From: Akkermansiaceae bacterium
Lineage (GTDB): Bacteria; Verrucomicrobiota; Verrucomicrobiia; Verrucomicrobiales; Akkermansiaceae
Length of the DNA: 64,000 nt
Assembly: GCA_947462535.1 (NCBI GenBank)
Contig: CANHPN010000002.1
Coordinates: 1 to 64,000, forward strand
Direction: 5' to 3'
The notes under the pieces are model-generated. The model was not told the DNA's origin. It searched no databases and saw only the letters and a list, made by a program, of their open reading frames with translations. Both the position numbers and the translations under genes were made by a program. Below, one piece after another: positions 53,511 to 62,704 of the stretch (position 1 is the stretch's first letter; every line of letters starts with the position of its first letter).

Positions 53511-54374
53511 ATGAAGACGGATTTTCAAAACATCACCATCCTCGGAGGCGGCCTGCTCGGAGGCTCACTCGCCCTTGCGCTCGGTGCGTTGGAGAACCCG
53601 CCGAAAGTCCGGCTCTGGGCGCGCAAACAGGAAACCGTCGGAGCCGCGCGCGATCTCGGCATCACCGGAGCCACCGGCGATCTCGGCGAAGCCGTCCGGG
53701 ACGCGGATCTAATCGTTCTCGCCGTTCCCGTCGGTTCGATGGCCGCCCTCGTTTCATCCGCCTTGGAGGTCGGCCTTCCTAACGGCTGCCTCGTCACCGA
53801 CGTCGGCAGCGTCAAGCGCGTGCCGCACCGGCAGATCGGCCCCTTGCTGCTAGGACTGAAAATTCATTTCATCGGCAGCCACCCGATGGCGGGCTCCGAG
53901 CGCAACGGCCTCGCCGCCACCACCGCCCGTCTGTTTCAAAACGCCGCCTGCCTGCTCACTAACGACGACGGAGCGCCCGCGGAACTAACCGCCGCGTTGG
54001 AGCGTTTTTGGCAAACAATCGGCTGCCGCACCTCGTGGATGAGCGCCGCCGTCCACGACGAGCTCGTCGCCCGCATCAGCCACCTGCCGCACCTCATCGC
54101 CGCCAGCGCCGCCCGCGTCTGTTTGAAGGACCCGTCGGAAGGCCGCTTCGGCGGCGGCGGACTGCGCGACACCACTCGCGTCGCCGCCGGGAACCCCTCG
54201 ATGTGGGCGGAAATCGTCACCGAAAACCGCGAGGCGCTCATCGGCCCGCTCCGGGAAACCATCGCCGATCTTCGCGAAATCCTTGCCAGTCTTGAAAGCG
54301 GCGACCAAGAACAAGCCCGCGAATGGCTCGTCACCGCCAAGCAGCGTCGCGACCCGTTGAACCCACCCCAATAG
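53511..54374 (+). CDS. tyrA: prephenate dehydrogenase
   Basis: 287 residues from the ATG at 53511. NAD-binding start NITILGGGLLGGSLALAL, then 'VTDVGSVKRVP' and 'FIGSHPMAGSERNGLAA' with the catalytic His, 'DELVARISHLPHLIAA' and GGGLRDTTRVAAGNPSMWAEI. It oxidises prephenate to 4-hydroxyphenylpyruvate for tyrosine. Followed after 18 bases by aroA, so the genes probably form an operon tyrA-aroA-cmk-plsC. Confidence 0.92.
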   Translation: MKTDFQNITILGGGLLGGSLALALGALENPPKVRLWARKQETVGAARDLGITGATGDLGEAVRDADLIVLAVPVGSMAALVSSALEVGLPNGCLVTDVGSVKRVPHRQIGPLLLGLKIHFIGSHPMAGSERNGLAATTARLFQNAACLLTNDDGAPAELTAALERFWQTIGCRTSWMSAAVHDELVARISHLPHLIAASAARVCLKDPSEGRFGGGGLRDTTRVAAGNPSMWAEIVTENREALIGPLRETIADLREILASLESGDQEQAREWLVTAKQRRDPLNPPQ

Positions 54375-54392
54375 TTTTTTTCACCACCCCTC

Positions 54393-55745
54393 ATGTCGGA
54401 ATTTCGAGTCAAAGCCATTTCAAAACTGCACGCCGAGTTCAGCGTCCCGGGCGACAAAAGCATGTCCCACCGCGCCGCCATCCTCGGCGGGCTTTCCAAC
54501 GGCACCTGCACCATCCGCAACTTCCTCCCCAGCGAGGACTGCATCAACACGCTCAATGCCATGAAGGCGCTCGGCGCGTCCTACGAAGTCCTCGACGAGC
54601 TCGAAGGCTACGGCCCTATCAACCTGCGCATCCATGGCCAGTCGATGAAACTCAGCGCGCCCGCCGCGCCCATCGACTGCGGCAACGCGGGCACCGGCAT
54701 GCGACTTCTCGCTGGCCTTCTCGCTGGCCAATCCTTCTCGACCGAACTTTTCGGCGACGCCTCGCTCTCCTCGCGCCCGATGGGCCGGATCACCATCCCG
54801 CTCGGCCAGATGGGTGCTAACATCGAGACCCGCGGCGAGAAACCCGGCTGCGCTCCCCTGCTCATCCACGCCGCCAAGCTGCACCCCATCACCTACGACA
54901 TGCCGGTCGCAAGCGCGCAGGTGAAAAGCGCGGTTCTCCTCGCAGGCCTCTTCGCCGAGGGAGAAACCACCGTCGTCCAACCCGCCGAAACCCGCGACCA
55001 CACCGAGCGGATGATGGCCTCCTTCGGCATCACCACCCGCCGCACGGGCAATGCGATCTCGATCGACGGCGGACAAATCCCCCAAGCCTGCGATTTCACC
55101 GTACCCGGCGACATTTCCAGCGCCGCCTTCTGGCTCGTCGCCGCCGCCGCCATTCCCGGCTCGCGCCTGCTCATCAAGGACGTCGGCCTCAACCCGACCC
55201 GCACCGCCATTCTCAAGGTGCTCAGCCGCATGGGCGCGCACATGACCGAGATCGTCCATGAGTCCGAAGGCGAGCCCATCGGCAACATCGAGCTGCACGG
55301 GGCCTCACTAACCGGCACCACGATTTTCATCGATGAAGTCCCGAACCTCATTGATGAAATCCCGGTCATCGCCGTCGCCGCAGCGCTGGCACAAGGCCGC
55401 ACTGTCATCCGCAACGCCAAGGAACTCCGCGTCAAGGAGTCCGACCGCATCTCCACCGTCGTCAATCACCTCCGCGCCATGGGTGCCGAGGTCGATGAGT
55501 TCGAGGACGGCATGGAAATCGAAGGCGGCAAACCGCTGCACGCCGCCGTGATCGACAGCCACGGCGACCACCGCATCGCCATGGCCTTCGCCATCGCCGG
55601 GCTGTTCGCGGAAGGCGAAACCGTTATTAACAACACGGACTGCGTGAACACCTCCTATCCTGGATTCGCCCATCACCTCGACGCCATCCTTCACGAGCGC
55701 TCCCACGCCGCCGACTTCACCCTGCCCACCGTTCTCCGCGCATGA
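54393..55745 (+). CDS. aroA: 3-phosphoshikimate 1-carboxyvinyltransferase (EPSP synthase)
   Basis: 450 residues. VPGDKSMSHRAAILGGLS (catalytic Lys and Arg), DCGNAGTGMRLLAGLLA, SARVK-like 'ASAQVKSAVLLAGLFAEGET', 'DISSAAFWLVAAAAIPGS', 'KELRVKESDRI', and 'DSHGDHRIAMAFAIAG' (GDHR). It adds enolpyruvate to shikimate-3-phosphate. The GNAGTGMR block with Met/Arg could affect glyphosate binding, but class cannot be fixed by eye. ATGA overlap with cmk. Confidence 0.95.
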   Translation: MSEFRVKAISKLHAEFSVPGDKSMSHRAAILGGLSNGTCTIRNFLPSEDCINTLNAMKALGASYEVLDELEGYGPINLRIHGQSMKLSAPAAPIDCGNAGTGMRLLAGLLAGQSFSTELFGDASLSSRPMGRITIPLGQMGANIETRGEKPGCAPLLIHAAKLHPITYDMPVASAQVKSAVLLAGLFAEGETTVVQPAETRDHTERMMASFGITTRRTGNAISIDGGQIPQACDFTVPGDISSAAFWLVAAAAIPGSRLLIKDVGLNPTRTAILKVLSRMGAHMTEIVHESEGEPIGNIELHGASLTGTTIFIDEVPNLIDEIPVIAVAAALAQGRTVIRNAKELRVKESDRISTVVNHLRAMGAEVDEFEDGMEIEGGKPLHAAVIDSHGDHRIAMAFAIAGLFAEGETVINNTDCVNTSYPGFAHHLDAILHERSHAADFTLPTVLRA

Positions 55746-56401
55746 CCGCCACTCCCCGCTTCGCCATCGCCATCGACGGCCCTGCCGCCTCCGGCAAAAG
55801 CACGCTCGCCCGCAAGCTCGCGGAGCGCCTCGGCCTCGTCATGGTCAACTCCGGTGCCATGTATCGCGCCGTCACGTGGAAGGCGCTCCAGCAAAACATC
55901 GACCCGTCCGACACCGCCGCAGTGATCAATCTGTTAAACCGCATCGACATCCATTGCGGCGAAAAAGGCATGACCTCCACCTGCACCATCGACGGCGTCG
56001 ATCCAGGCGACGAACTCCGCAGCGAGACTATCAATTCCAACGTCTCCGCCATCGCTGCCATCCCGGAAGTCCGCGACAAACTCGTCGCACTCCAGCGCGG
56101 ATACCTCGACCACACCAGCATCGTCATGGAAGGCCGCGACATCGGCTCCGTGGTGTTTCCTGACACGCCTTATAAAATCTACGTCGATGCCAGCGAGGAG
56201 GTCCGCAACGCCCGCCGGATCGCGGCTGGTGAGGTCGATTCCATCGCCAAACGCGACGCCGCCGACAGCGATCGGACCACTGCGCCGCTGAAAATCGCCG
56301 ATGGTGCCGTGGTCCTCGATACCTCGCACCACACCATTGAGAGCGGGGTCGATGCCGCCATCGAAATCCTCAAACAACAAGGCCTGCCCGCACTCCCATG
56401 A
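55742..56401 (+). CDS. cmk: cytidylate kinase
   Basis: 219 residues. P-loop IDGPAASGKSTLARKLAERLG, 'VNSGAMYRAVTWKAL', 'IVMEGRDIGSVVFPD' and 'RIAAGEVDSIAKRDAADSDR'. It makes CDP and dCDP. The order aroA-cmk-plsC with four-base overlaps on both sides is common in bacteria and indicates a single translationally coupled unit. Confidence 0.94.
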   Translation: MTATPRFAIAIDGPAASGKSTLARKLAERLGLVMVNSGAMYRAVTWKALQQNIDPSDTAAVINLLNRIDIHCGEKGMTSTCTIDGVDPGDELRSETINSNVSAIAAIPEVRDKLVALQRGYLDHTSIVMEGRDIGSVVFPDTPYKIYVDASEEVRNARRIAAGEVDSIAKRDAADSDRTTAPLKIADGAVVLDTSHHTIESGVDAAIEILKQQGLPALP

Positions 56402-57021
56402 AACCGGAAACTCCCATGCGCTGGGTCTATTGGTTAGGCTGGATGGCTTTCGGCGCGGCCTTCCGCACGCTCTTCGGCCTGAAAATCATAGGCGAGGAAA
56501 ACCTCGTTTCGGATGGCCCGGTCCTCGTCGCCTCCAATCACCAGAGCTTCCTCGATCCGCCGCTCATCGGAAATCTCTACAAAACCGAGATGACCTACCT
56601 CGCCCGCAAGACGCTATTTGTGGGATTCGGCAAATGGCTCTATCCGCAATGGAACGCAATCCCGGTGGACCAGGACCGCCCGGACATGGGCAGCCTCAAG
56701 ACTATCATCCGCAAGCTCAAGGAAGGCGAGCGCGTCCTCGTTTTTCCCGAAGGAGAGCGAACCCTCAACGGCGACATCGGCGAGGCGGCCCCCGGCATCG
56801 GCCTCATCGCAGTGAAATCCGGCGCGGTGATCCAGCCTGTTAAAATCTCCGGGGCCCGCGAGGCACTTCCCCGCGGCTCCGGGAAAATCCGCTTCGCCCG
56901 CATCACCGTGACCGTCGGCAAACCCATCCGCCTGACGCCCGAAGAGCTCGAGTCGGCCAAAGGCAAGGAAGACTACGACCGCATCGCCAAGCGGATCATG
57001 AGCGCCATCCGCGAGCTTTGA
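56398..57021 (+). CDS. plsC: 1-acyl-sn-glycerol-3-phosphate acyltransferase
   Basis: 207 residues. An N-terminal membrane-associated helix (WVYWLGWMAFGAAFRTLFG) then the acyltransferase motifs NHQSFLD (HX4D) and VLVFPEGERT (PEGTR variant), with a 'GAVIQPVKISG' strand. It makes phosphatidic acid. Last gene of the tyrA/aroA unit. Family and position make the call firm; acyl donor unknown. Confidence 0.88.
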   Translation: MKPETPMRWVYWLGWMAFGAAFRTLFGLKIIGEENLVSDGPVLVASNHQSFLDPPLIGNLYKTEMTYLARKTLFVGFGKWLYPQWNAIPVDQDRPDMGSLKTIIRKLKEGERVLVFPEGERTLNGDIGEAAPGIGLIAVKSGAVIQPVKISGAREALPRGSGKIRFARITVTVGKPIRLTPEELESAKGKEDYDRIAKRIMSAIREL

Positions 57022-57050
57022 TTCCCACGTGGCGGCGGGTTCCAACCGCC

Positions 57051-57140
57051 ATGCCAATCCTGCGGATGAGCGAGGAGCAGGAATACGAGGGCGTGGACCG
57101 CTCGGAACACGGCGGGAACACTTATCCGATAGAGCCGTGA
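57051..57140 (+). CDS. small ORF, 29 residues, unsupported function
   Basis: ATG at 57051 and TGA at 57138-57140. It is a short acidic peptide (MRMSEEQEYEGVDRSEHGG and a YPIEP end). It lies between plsC and the convergent phosphatase gene; a hairpin tggcgg...ccgcca covers its start. It may be a gene remnant or a tiny protein; there is no domain. Confidence 0.25.
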   Translation: MPILRMSEEQEYEGVDRSEHGGNTYPIEP

Positions 57141-57141
57141 G

Positions 57142-58584
57142 CTAGCGTTTCTCGATCGCGACGAGCGTGATGTCGTCCATTTGCGGACCTTCTCCGGTGA
57201 ACTGTGTTAGCTCGTCCTGCATCCGGGTGAGGACGGCTTCTGCTCCCATTGGCGCGGCCATGCGGAAGGCTTCGCACATGCGCTCCATGCCGAATTCCTC
57301 CTCGTGCGCATCAACGGCTTCCTTCATTCCATCGGTGTAAAACAGCACGCAGTCCCCGGATTTCAGCTCCACTTCCTGATCCCGTGTCACCCGCTCGAAG
57401 ACTGTGCCGCTGTCGATGCCGAGAGCCAGACCGGGTGAACGGAGGAGTTCGACCTTGCCGGATTCCCGCCGGAAAAGCAGCGCGGGTTCATGCCCCGCGC
57501 GGGCGAGGGTGAGTGTGCCGCTTGCTGCGTCCAGCACGCTGTAGGCCATGCTGATGAACATGTCTTCGCGGATGTCCGGGAAAATCTGGCGGTTGACGGC
57601 GGCCATGACGTTAGACGGTGAGGTCTCGCCGACAGCGACCGAGCGCAGGGCGCTGCGACACATCGCCATCAGCATGCCTGCTGGGACTCCCTTGCCCGAG
57701 ACATCGGCGATCACGATACCGAATTTTTGAGCTCCGAGGTCGATGTAGTCGTAGTAATCGCCGCTGATGATCCGCGCCGGAAGGTTGGTCCCGCTGATTC
57801 GGAAGCCGGCGACGAGCGGATCCTGTTGGGGGAGCAAAATCCGCTGCACCTCGCGGGCGTTTTTCAACTCGCCTTCGATGGCGCGCTTTTCATGGGCTTC
57901 CCGGTGAATCCGGGCGTTACCGATGGCGAAGGAGGATTGCTCCGCCGCCGAGCGGAAAACAGCGAAGTCGTTGGCGGTGAAGCCGCCGTCCTCATGACGG
58001 CGGGCGACGACCAATACTCCGAGGTCCTTGTTGGCGTGGCGCAGTGGGGAGAGCAGCACGGAAACATCGTCCGTGTAGCGGGTGAACGCGTCGCGAAATG
58101 AAGGGTGGTTTTTCACATCCCTGACATGGATCGGCTCGCCCGCACTCAGGCAGTGGCCAAGGATTCCTTCATCCACGGCGACCCGGGACAAGCGCAGGTG
58201 GCTTTCGAGCGCCCGCGGATCGCGCTCTGCCTTCTTGCGGATTTCCACCGGAATCCCGATCAACGGCGGGCATTCTTCAGAAATGTAAGATGGATTGAGA
58301 AAATCATTTTCCGCGTTCACGAAGTAGATGGCACCGCCGCGGGCCGTGACGACTTTATCGATGCCGTCCACGATGATGCGGGAAAGCAACGAAGGAGAGG
58401 GTTCGTTTTCGATCGCTAGGCCCAAGTCATGGAGGAAGGCGAACATGCGTTGCTCCTCGCCCTCGAGGTCATCGAATTTCTGCCGGATGCGCTTGGATCT
58501 CCGGCGCTGGTTCTGCAGAGCGAGCAGCAATACCGCGATCACCAGTGCGCCGACTGCTAGTAAGATGGCGGTGGGGTCGGGCAT
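57142..58584 (-). CDS. membrane-anchored GAF-SpoIIE-type PP2C phosphatase
   Basis: 480 residues from the ATG at 58584. One N-terminal membrane helix (ILLAVGALVIAVLLLAL), a coiled segment, a GAF domain (about 50-215), a linker helix (REAHEKRAIEGELKNAREVQRILLPQ) and a PP2C phosphatase with 'SGDYYDYIDL', 'ADVSGKGVPAGMLMAM', 'ARAGHEPALLF', 'FYTDGMKEAVD', 'MDDITLVAI'. RsbP/RsbU-like enzymes dephosphorylate STAS proteins; the gene for one lies ten bases upstream. The GAF domain probably senses a small ligand. Confidence 0.9.
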   Translation of the reverse strand: MPDPTAILLAVGALVIAVLLLALQNQRRRSKRIRQKFDDLEGEEQRMFAFLHDLGLAIENEPSPSLLSRIIVDGIDKVVTARGGAIYFVNAENDFLNPSYISEECPPLIGIPVEIRKKAERDPRALESHLRLSRVAVDEGILGHCLSAGEPIHVRDVKNHPSFRDAFTRYTDDVSVLLSPLRHANKDLGVLVVARRHEDGGFTANDFAVFRSAAEQSSFAIGNARIHREAHEKRAIEGELKNAREVQRILLPQQDPLVAGFRISGTNLPARIISGDYYDYIDLGAQKFGIVIADVSGKGVPAGMLMAMCRSALRSVAVGETSPSNVMAAVNRQIFPDIREDMFISMAYSVLDAASGTLTLARAGHEPALLFRRESGKVELLRSPGLALGIDSGTVFERVTRDQEVELKSGDCVLFYTDGMKEAVDAHEEEFGMERMCEAFRMAAPMGAEAVLTRMQDELTQFTGEGPQMDDITLVAIEKR

Positions 58585-58594
58585 CCTTGCGGCA

Positions 58595-59146
58595 CTATGA
58601 TTGCTCCTCCGGCACCTCTGCCTGCTTCTTCTTCGTCTCCAGCTCGGACTCCAGCAAGGTGACGACATTGGAGAACGCGCGCAGGTTCCGCTCGTTCGTT
58701 TGGGAAAGAACCTTATGCGCCTCGAGAACGTGTTTGGTCTGCTGGATCTGGCCCAGCGCGGCAGCCGGGCGGTGGGGCCTCAAGGCGGCGCGAATCGAGT
58801 CGACGGACCCTCGCCAAACGGCTTTTTCCGGATCGATGTCCATCAGGAAATCCAGACCCAGATCCTCAAGCGAGTGCCGGTTGCGCTCGCCGGCGTCGGC
58901 GATTTGAAGCGCCGCGCCATCCTTGGCGGACAGGCGGGTCGCCATGCCAGCGAGTGTTCCCATGAAAGTGGAATCCATGCCGGTGCAGGCTTGCAAATCC
59001 ACGACCAGGCAGGTCTCGCCTGCGGTGATTCGCTCGAGGCCGAATGCTTTCAGCGCGGGGCTGTTCAAAAAAGAGCCCTTCCCCTCACAGCGGATCCAAC
59101 TGAATCCATCGAAGATTCCGACTAAAATTGGGCATTCCGTAGTCAC
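58595..59146 (-). CDS. STAS-domain anti-sigma-factor-antagonist-like protein
   Basis: 183 residues. STAS fold: 'CLVVDLQACTGMDSTFMGTLAGMATRL' where Ser59 in DST is the expected phosphorylation site, then 'LQIADAGERNRHSLEDLGL'. The C-terminal ~50 residues form a charged helix (VLEAHKVLSQTNERNLRAF...ESELETKKK). In such systems a kinase phosphorylates the Ser and a PP2C phosphatase removes it, freeing the STAS protein to bind its partner. The phosphatase is the next gene; no anti-sigma kinase is adjacent. Confidence 0.83.
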   Translation of the reverse strand: MTTECPILVGIFDGFSWIRCEGKGSFLNSPALKAFGLERITAGETCLVVDLQACTGMDSTFMGTLAGMATRLSAKDGAALQIADAGERNRHSLEDLGLDFLMDIDPEKAVWRGSVDSIRAALRPHRPAAALGQIQQTKHVLEAHKVLSQTNERNLRAFSNVVTLLESELETKKKQAEVPEEQS

Positions 59147-59237
59147 TGAAAAAAAGCCGTCATTTGAGCGGCAGGGGATTACTGACTATAAAATCAGAGT
59201 CGCCGATGGTCAACCATCCATCTGAGAATTCAACAAC

Positions 59238-59696
59238 TCACCGCCAGAGATAGGATTGGCGACTTGCGACCTCCCGTTTGCCTCGCCGCAGCGTGGCTTT
59301 CCACGTCAGGACTTTGCCTCCCTTGAAATAGTCGTCGCCGATCACCGCGAATTCCGCAACTCCCTTGGCGGTGGATGACGGGAAGCTTTTTGTCATTTGT
59401 TTCACCACGCTGGCGGTGCCTCCCTGTTGATACTGGAAAATCAATTCCACGTCGCCCTGGCCCGCTCCGGCAGTGTCATCCCACAGCAAGGCGTAATATT
59501 GGCCGAGCCGGTCGCGTTGCTCCGCCCAGCTGACGGCACCGTAAAGATACCGCTCCTTCTCCATCCGCATCATCGGCTGGTCGCTGGTGTTTGCGGCCAG
59601 ATCGCGGAGGTGATACTGTTTCACCGCCAAGGGTTGACTTGGTCCCGCGCAGGCACCGAGCAACAACACCGCAAGAAGACTGTAGCGAGGATTCAC
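59238..59696 (-). CDS. putative lipoprotein
   Basis: 152 residues. The lipobox LLLGACAG predicts a lipid-anchored Cys at residue 16. The mature part begins PSQPLAVKQYHLRD and contains a strand-rich region ending KVLTWKATLRRGKREVASRQSYLW. No domain recognised. It is one of a lipoprotein pair upstream of lnt on the same strand. Confidence 0.6.
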   Translation of the reverse strand: MNPRYSLLAVLLLGACAGPSQPLAVKQYHLRDLAANTSDQPMMRMEKERYLYGAVSWAEQRDRLGQYYALLWDDTAGAGQGDVELIFQYQQGGTASVVKQMTKSFPSSTAKGVAEFAVIGDDYFKGGKVLTWKATLRRGKREVASRQSYLWR

Positions 59697-59755
59697 GCTG
59701 GGGATTTAGTCGGCGCGGAAGTGCGATTCAAGGCGCAAGAAATTTTTCCGCCTGG

Positions 59756-60346
59756 TCACTCGGCCTTCGGCTCCACAGGTGGGACGGGCGCGGGAAACTG
59801 GTCAGTCGGCGGAGCGACCGGAGGCACCGGAGCGGTGGCGGCCGGCGCGTCGGGATCGATGACCGTCGGGATCGCTCCTCCCGGCGGCAAGCCCGCAGGA
59901 TCGGCGGGTGGAAGCGGTTCCCCGATCCCGGAACCAGGCAGCGGGGGGTAAACCTGATATTCCCCGGGATTGGTCGTTGGCATCTGCTGCGCGGCGTTGG
60001 GATCCTCAAGCATGACCGATGGCACGAATCCCACCTCGCCGCTATCGAGTTCCACCTTCACATAACTTTCGCTGGTGGAAATCACCTTCATGGAGGTGCC
60101 CCGCCTGAGCAGCTTGTCGGCATCCGCGTCGCCTTTCGGGCGGGCTTGGAAAAAGGCGGTGTTATCCATGGCCGCACGGACGAACTGACCTGCTGAAAAC
60201 GTGGCACCTGCGGTCGGGGTCGAGAGACCGCCGCTGCCAGCCGGAAGGAGCGGATTGTAACCACCATTGGTGACGGGACCCGTCATGGTGTCGCACGCCG
60301 CGAGGCTCAGGAAAGCAATGGCGGAGATGGCCGGAGTGGACTTCAT
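59756..60346 (-). CDS. lipoprotein with SH3-like domain
   Basis: 196 residues, lipobox LSLAACDT (Cys18). Residues about 45-115 fit a bacterial SH3 fold: 'ATFSAGQFVRAAMDNTAFFQARP', 'LLRRGTSMKVISTSESYVKVELDSGEVGFVPSVML'. The last ~70 residues are Pro-rich (VAPPTDQFPAPVPPVEP). SH3b domains often bind peptidoglycan; the protein may tether to the wall. Lies between the two other envelope genes and lnt. Confidence 0.68.
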   Translation of the reverse strand: MKSTPAISAIAFLSLAACDTMTGPVTNGGYNPLLPAGSGGLSTPTAGATFSAGQFVRAAMDNTAFFQARPKGDADADKLLRRGTSMKVISTSESYVKVELDSGEVGFVPSVMLEDPNAAQQMPTTNPGEYQVYPPLPGSGIGEPLPPADPAGLPPGGAIPTVIDPDAPAATAPVPPVAPPTDQFPAPVPPVEPKAE

Positions 60347-60419
60347 AGAGACAAGAAATTGGCACGTCCCGGGGGCCCGGTCAACGTCATTTCAGAAAGC
60401 GAAAAAGCTCCGCAGGGAT

Positions 60420-62102
60420 CTAATTTCCAGTAACCACCTGCCCTGATTTCCGAGTGAAGATCGCCACGACCAGTCCCGTCGCCGCGAGTCCGAGGATTCC
60501 CCAGTCGCCGATCACCGCGAACAGTGAAAAGCTCGGATGCAGCGGAATTTTCAGCTCGGTGAGCAGCGAACCGCGGGTGAAATGACTGCCGTTTTCATCC
60601 GTCAGAATCTGCTGCTTCCAGGAATTAGGATCATCGGCAGACCCGGTGGAATCGAGCGCCGCGCTGACGCCGCTGTTCGCGCAGCGCAGCATCGGCCGCC
60701 GCAGCTCGATGGCGCGGAAACGCGCGTTGGCGAAATGCTGGGCCGCCGCCGGGGATTGCTTGAACCAGCCGTCGTTGGTCACGTTGATGATCACCTGCGG
60801 CCCCGGTCGGGTGAATTGCCGGACCAGCCTGCCCACGGTATCCTCGAAACACACCGTGGGAATCGCGCCGATGACCGTTTCGCCCGCGAGGATCGGCAGC
60901 GGTTCCACCGAATCGCCCGGCGTGAAGGAACCCCCGAACTCGACACCTGCCTGCTGCTCGTAGATTTTCTTCAGAAACGGAATTAAATCCACAAAGGGAA
61001 TCGTCTCGCCGAAGATCACCAGATGCCGCTTCCGGTAAGTCTGCAACTTGTTTTCCGGCGACATCACCGCGATGGAATTGTAGGCGCGGCCCTGCGGTTT
61101 CATCAGTAGATCCTCGCCGGATTTTTCCGCCTCCAGCTCGTTCACGCCGTAAATCAGCGAAAACGGACCGGCGGTTCGAACCTGCGAGATCGTGTCGAGG
61201 TTGATCTGCCACGTCCCCCACTCGCCCTCGTTGGTGCGGAGAATCCGACCCGTTAGCGCGCTCTCTGGCCACATCACCCAGTCCGGCCACTTGGGGGAAA
61301 TTTCGCCCTGAGGCGACTTCAAAGGATCGAGCGCTTTCAAGGTCTCATCCTCATACGCCTGATGGACTTGCAGATCCGTCCACAGCACCCGCGCCGCTTC
61401 CTGCGGGATGTTGATTTGCACCAGCAGCGTCTTCAGCCGCACGGATTCGGCCCGCGCCTCGCCGGCGATCCGCGCCTTACCGTAACCGTATATGGAAATC
61501 ACCAGCAGCGCCGCGACGGCCAGATCCCAGCGCATTCCGGGCTTCCGCCGGACCAGATCCCAGCCCGCTTGCACCAGAACAGACTGGAAAAAAACCAGCA
61601 CCAGCGAAAGTCCGGTCACGCCTACCAGATCCGCCGCCTGCGCCATCACCCGCGCCTCGTGAAACGCCACACCCAGCCCGTTCCAACCGAAACCGGTGAA
61701 TAACCAGCCCCGCAACCACTCCAATCCCGCCCAAACCGCAGCGAGGCAAAACGCAACCCGCAGACTCGCCCCGGCACTTTCTGATTTCCCGAGCTTCGCC
61801 GCAAACGCCCCGAACAGTCCCCAGAAAACCCCCAGATACAAGGGCAGCAGCACCATCCCGAGCGGCGAGACCACCGCCAACCACCGGAGCTGGATCAAGC
61901 AACTAACCACCCCTGCCAGATACCCGATCGCAAATCCCTTCCAGCCCGCGCGCTTCCCCTCCACCGACCCCAGCGCCGCGAGCAAAGGCAGCATCGCCAC
62001 CCACGCCAGCTCCGAGAAATCAAACGGCGGAATCAAGCCCGCCACCAGCAAACCGCTGACAACCGCCGCCACGATCCGCATCCATCCCGAGCCGTTTCTC
62101 AT
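60420..62102 (-). CDS. lnt: apolipoprotein N-acyltransferase
   Basis: 560 residues from the ATG at 62102. Six or more membrane helices in the first ~200 residues, then a nitrilase-like periplasmic domain with the triad in WVMWPESALTGR (Glu), 'YRKRHLVIFGETIPF' (Lys and the second Glu) and IPTVCFEDTVG (Cys). It completes lipoprotein maturation by acylating the N-terminal Cys. Its neighbours are lipoprotein genes. Confidence 0.93.
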   Translation of the reverse strand: MRNGSGWMRIVAAVVSGLLVAGLIPPFDFSELAWVAMLPLLAALGSVEGKRAGWKGFAIGYLAGVVSCLIQLRWLAVVSPLGMVLLPLYLGVFWGLFGAFAAKLGKSESAGASLRVAFCLAAVWAGLEWLRGWLFTGFGWNGLGVAFHEARVMAQAADLVGVTGLSLVLVFFQSVLVQAGWDLVRRKPGMRWDLAVAALLVISIYGYGKARIAGEARAESVRLKTLLVQINIPQEAARVLWTDLQVHQAYEDETLKALDPLKSPQGEISPKWPDWVMWPESALTGRILRTNEGEWGTWQINLDTISQVRTAGPFSLIYGVNELEAEKSGEDLLMKPQGRAYNSIAVMSPENKLQTYRKRHLVIFGETIPFVDLIPFLKKIYEQQAGVEFGGSFTPGDSVEPLPILAGETVIGAIPTVCFEDTVGRLVRQFTRPGPQVIINVTNDGWFKQSPAAAQHFANARFRAIELRRPMLRCANSGVSAALDSTGSADDPNSWKQQILTDENGSHFTRGSLLTELKIPLHPSFSLFAVIGDWGILGLAATGLVVAIFTRKSGQVVTGN

Positions 62103-62148
62103 GCAACGAGCATCACCGGACAGCGCCCGTTGGTCCACTGCGAATCCA

Positions 62149-62604
62149 TCATCCCGGGCTTGAAATACCAAGGAATGGCTTTCGCCAGCGCGGGCCCGGG
62201 ATTTTCTCCGTGGGCCGCGAGGCGATGTTTCCGGCATGCAGGCAGCCGAGCTCGGTTTCCACGGCCTCGATGAACTTGGAACGCTCCGCCTGAGAAATGA
62301 CCTTCTCACTCTCCGCAGCGATCCACTTCGCGGCCGCGCGTTTATTCATGGTGCCCAGCACGACCTCCCGCACAAAGCTCCCGATCGCCGCGCGGTGACG
62401 CAGACGGAATGGATCGGGGTCGCCCAAAGACTGCCGCACCGCCGAATAGCGCGCACAAGACCGCCGGTATGCCCAGGCAAACACGTCCCGCAGATACTCG
62501 ACGCGGTTCAAATCGTAAACGCCTAGCAGCCCCCCGATATAGTCGTGCGAATCCACATCGACGAACGATAACGGACAAAGGTTGTAACGAATGAGCGGGG
62601 CCAA
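62149..62604 (-). pseudogene. truncated Fic-domain protein, C-terminal remnant
   Basis: The frame from a TTG at 62604 gives 'MAPLIRYNLCPLSFVDVDSHDY', 'LLGVYDLNRVEYLRDVFAWAYRRSCARY' and 'SLGDPDPFRLRHRAAI', which match the C-terminal half of Fic-family proteins. The HPFx(D/E)GNGR catalytic motif, which lies N-terminal to this part, is missing, and an in-frame TGA stands right before the TTG. So it is a relic of a Fic AMP-transferase-like gene. Confidence 0.6.
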
Positions 62605-62704
62605 CGGTCATCATTGCCACCTGCCGGGCGACACAGCAACCGAGCCACGACGAGCCGGTTGATTACCGGCACTTGCCCGTGGACGCGCGCAAGGATCTTC
62701 GCGC

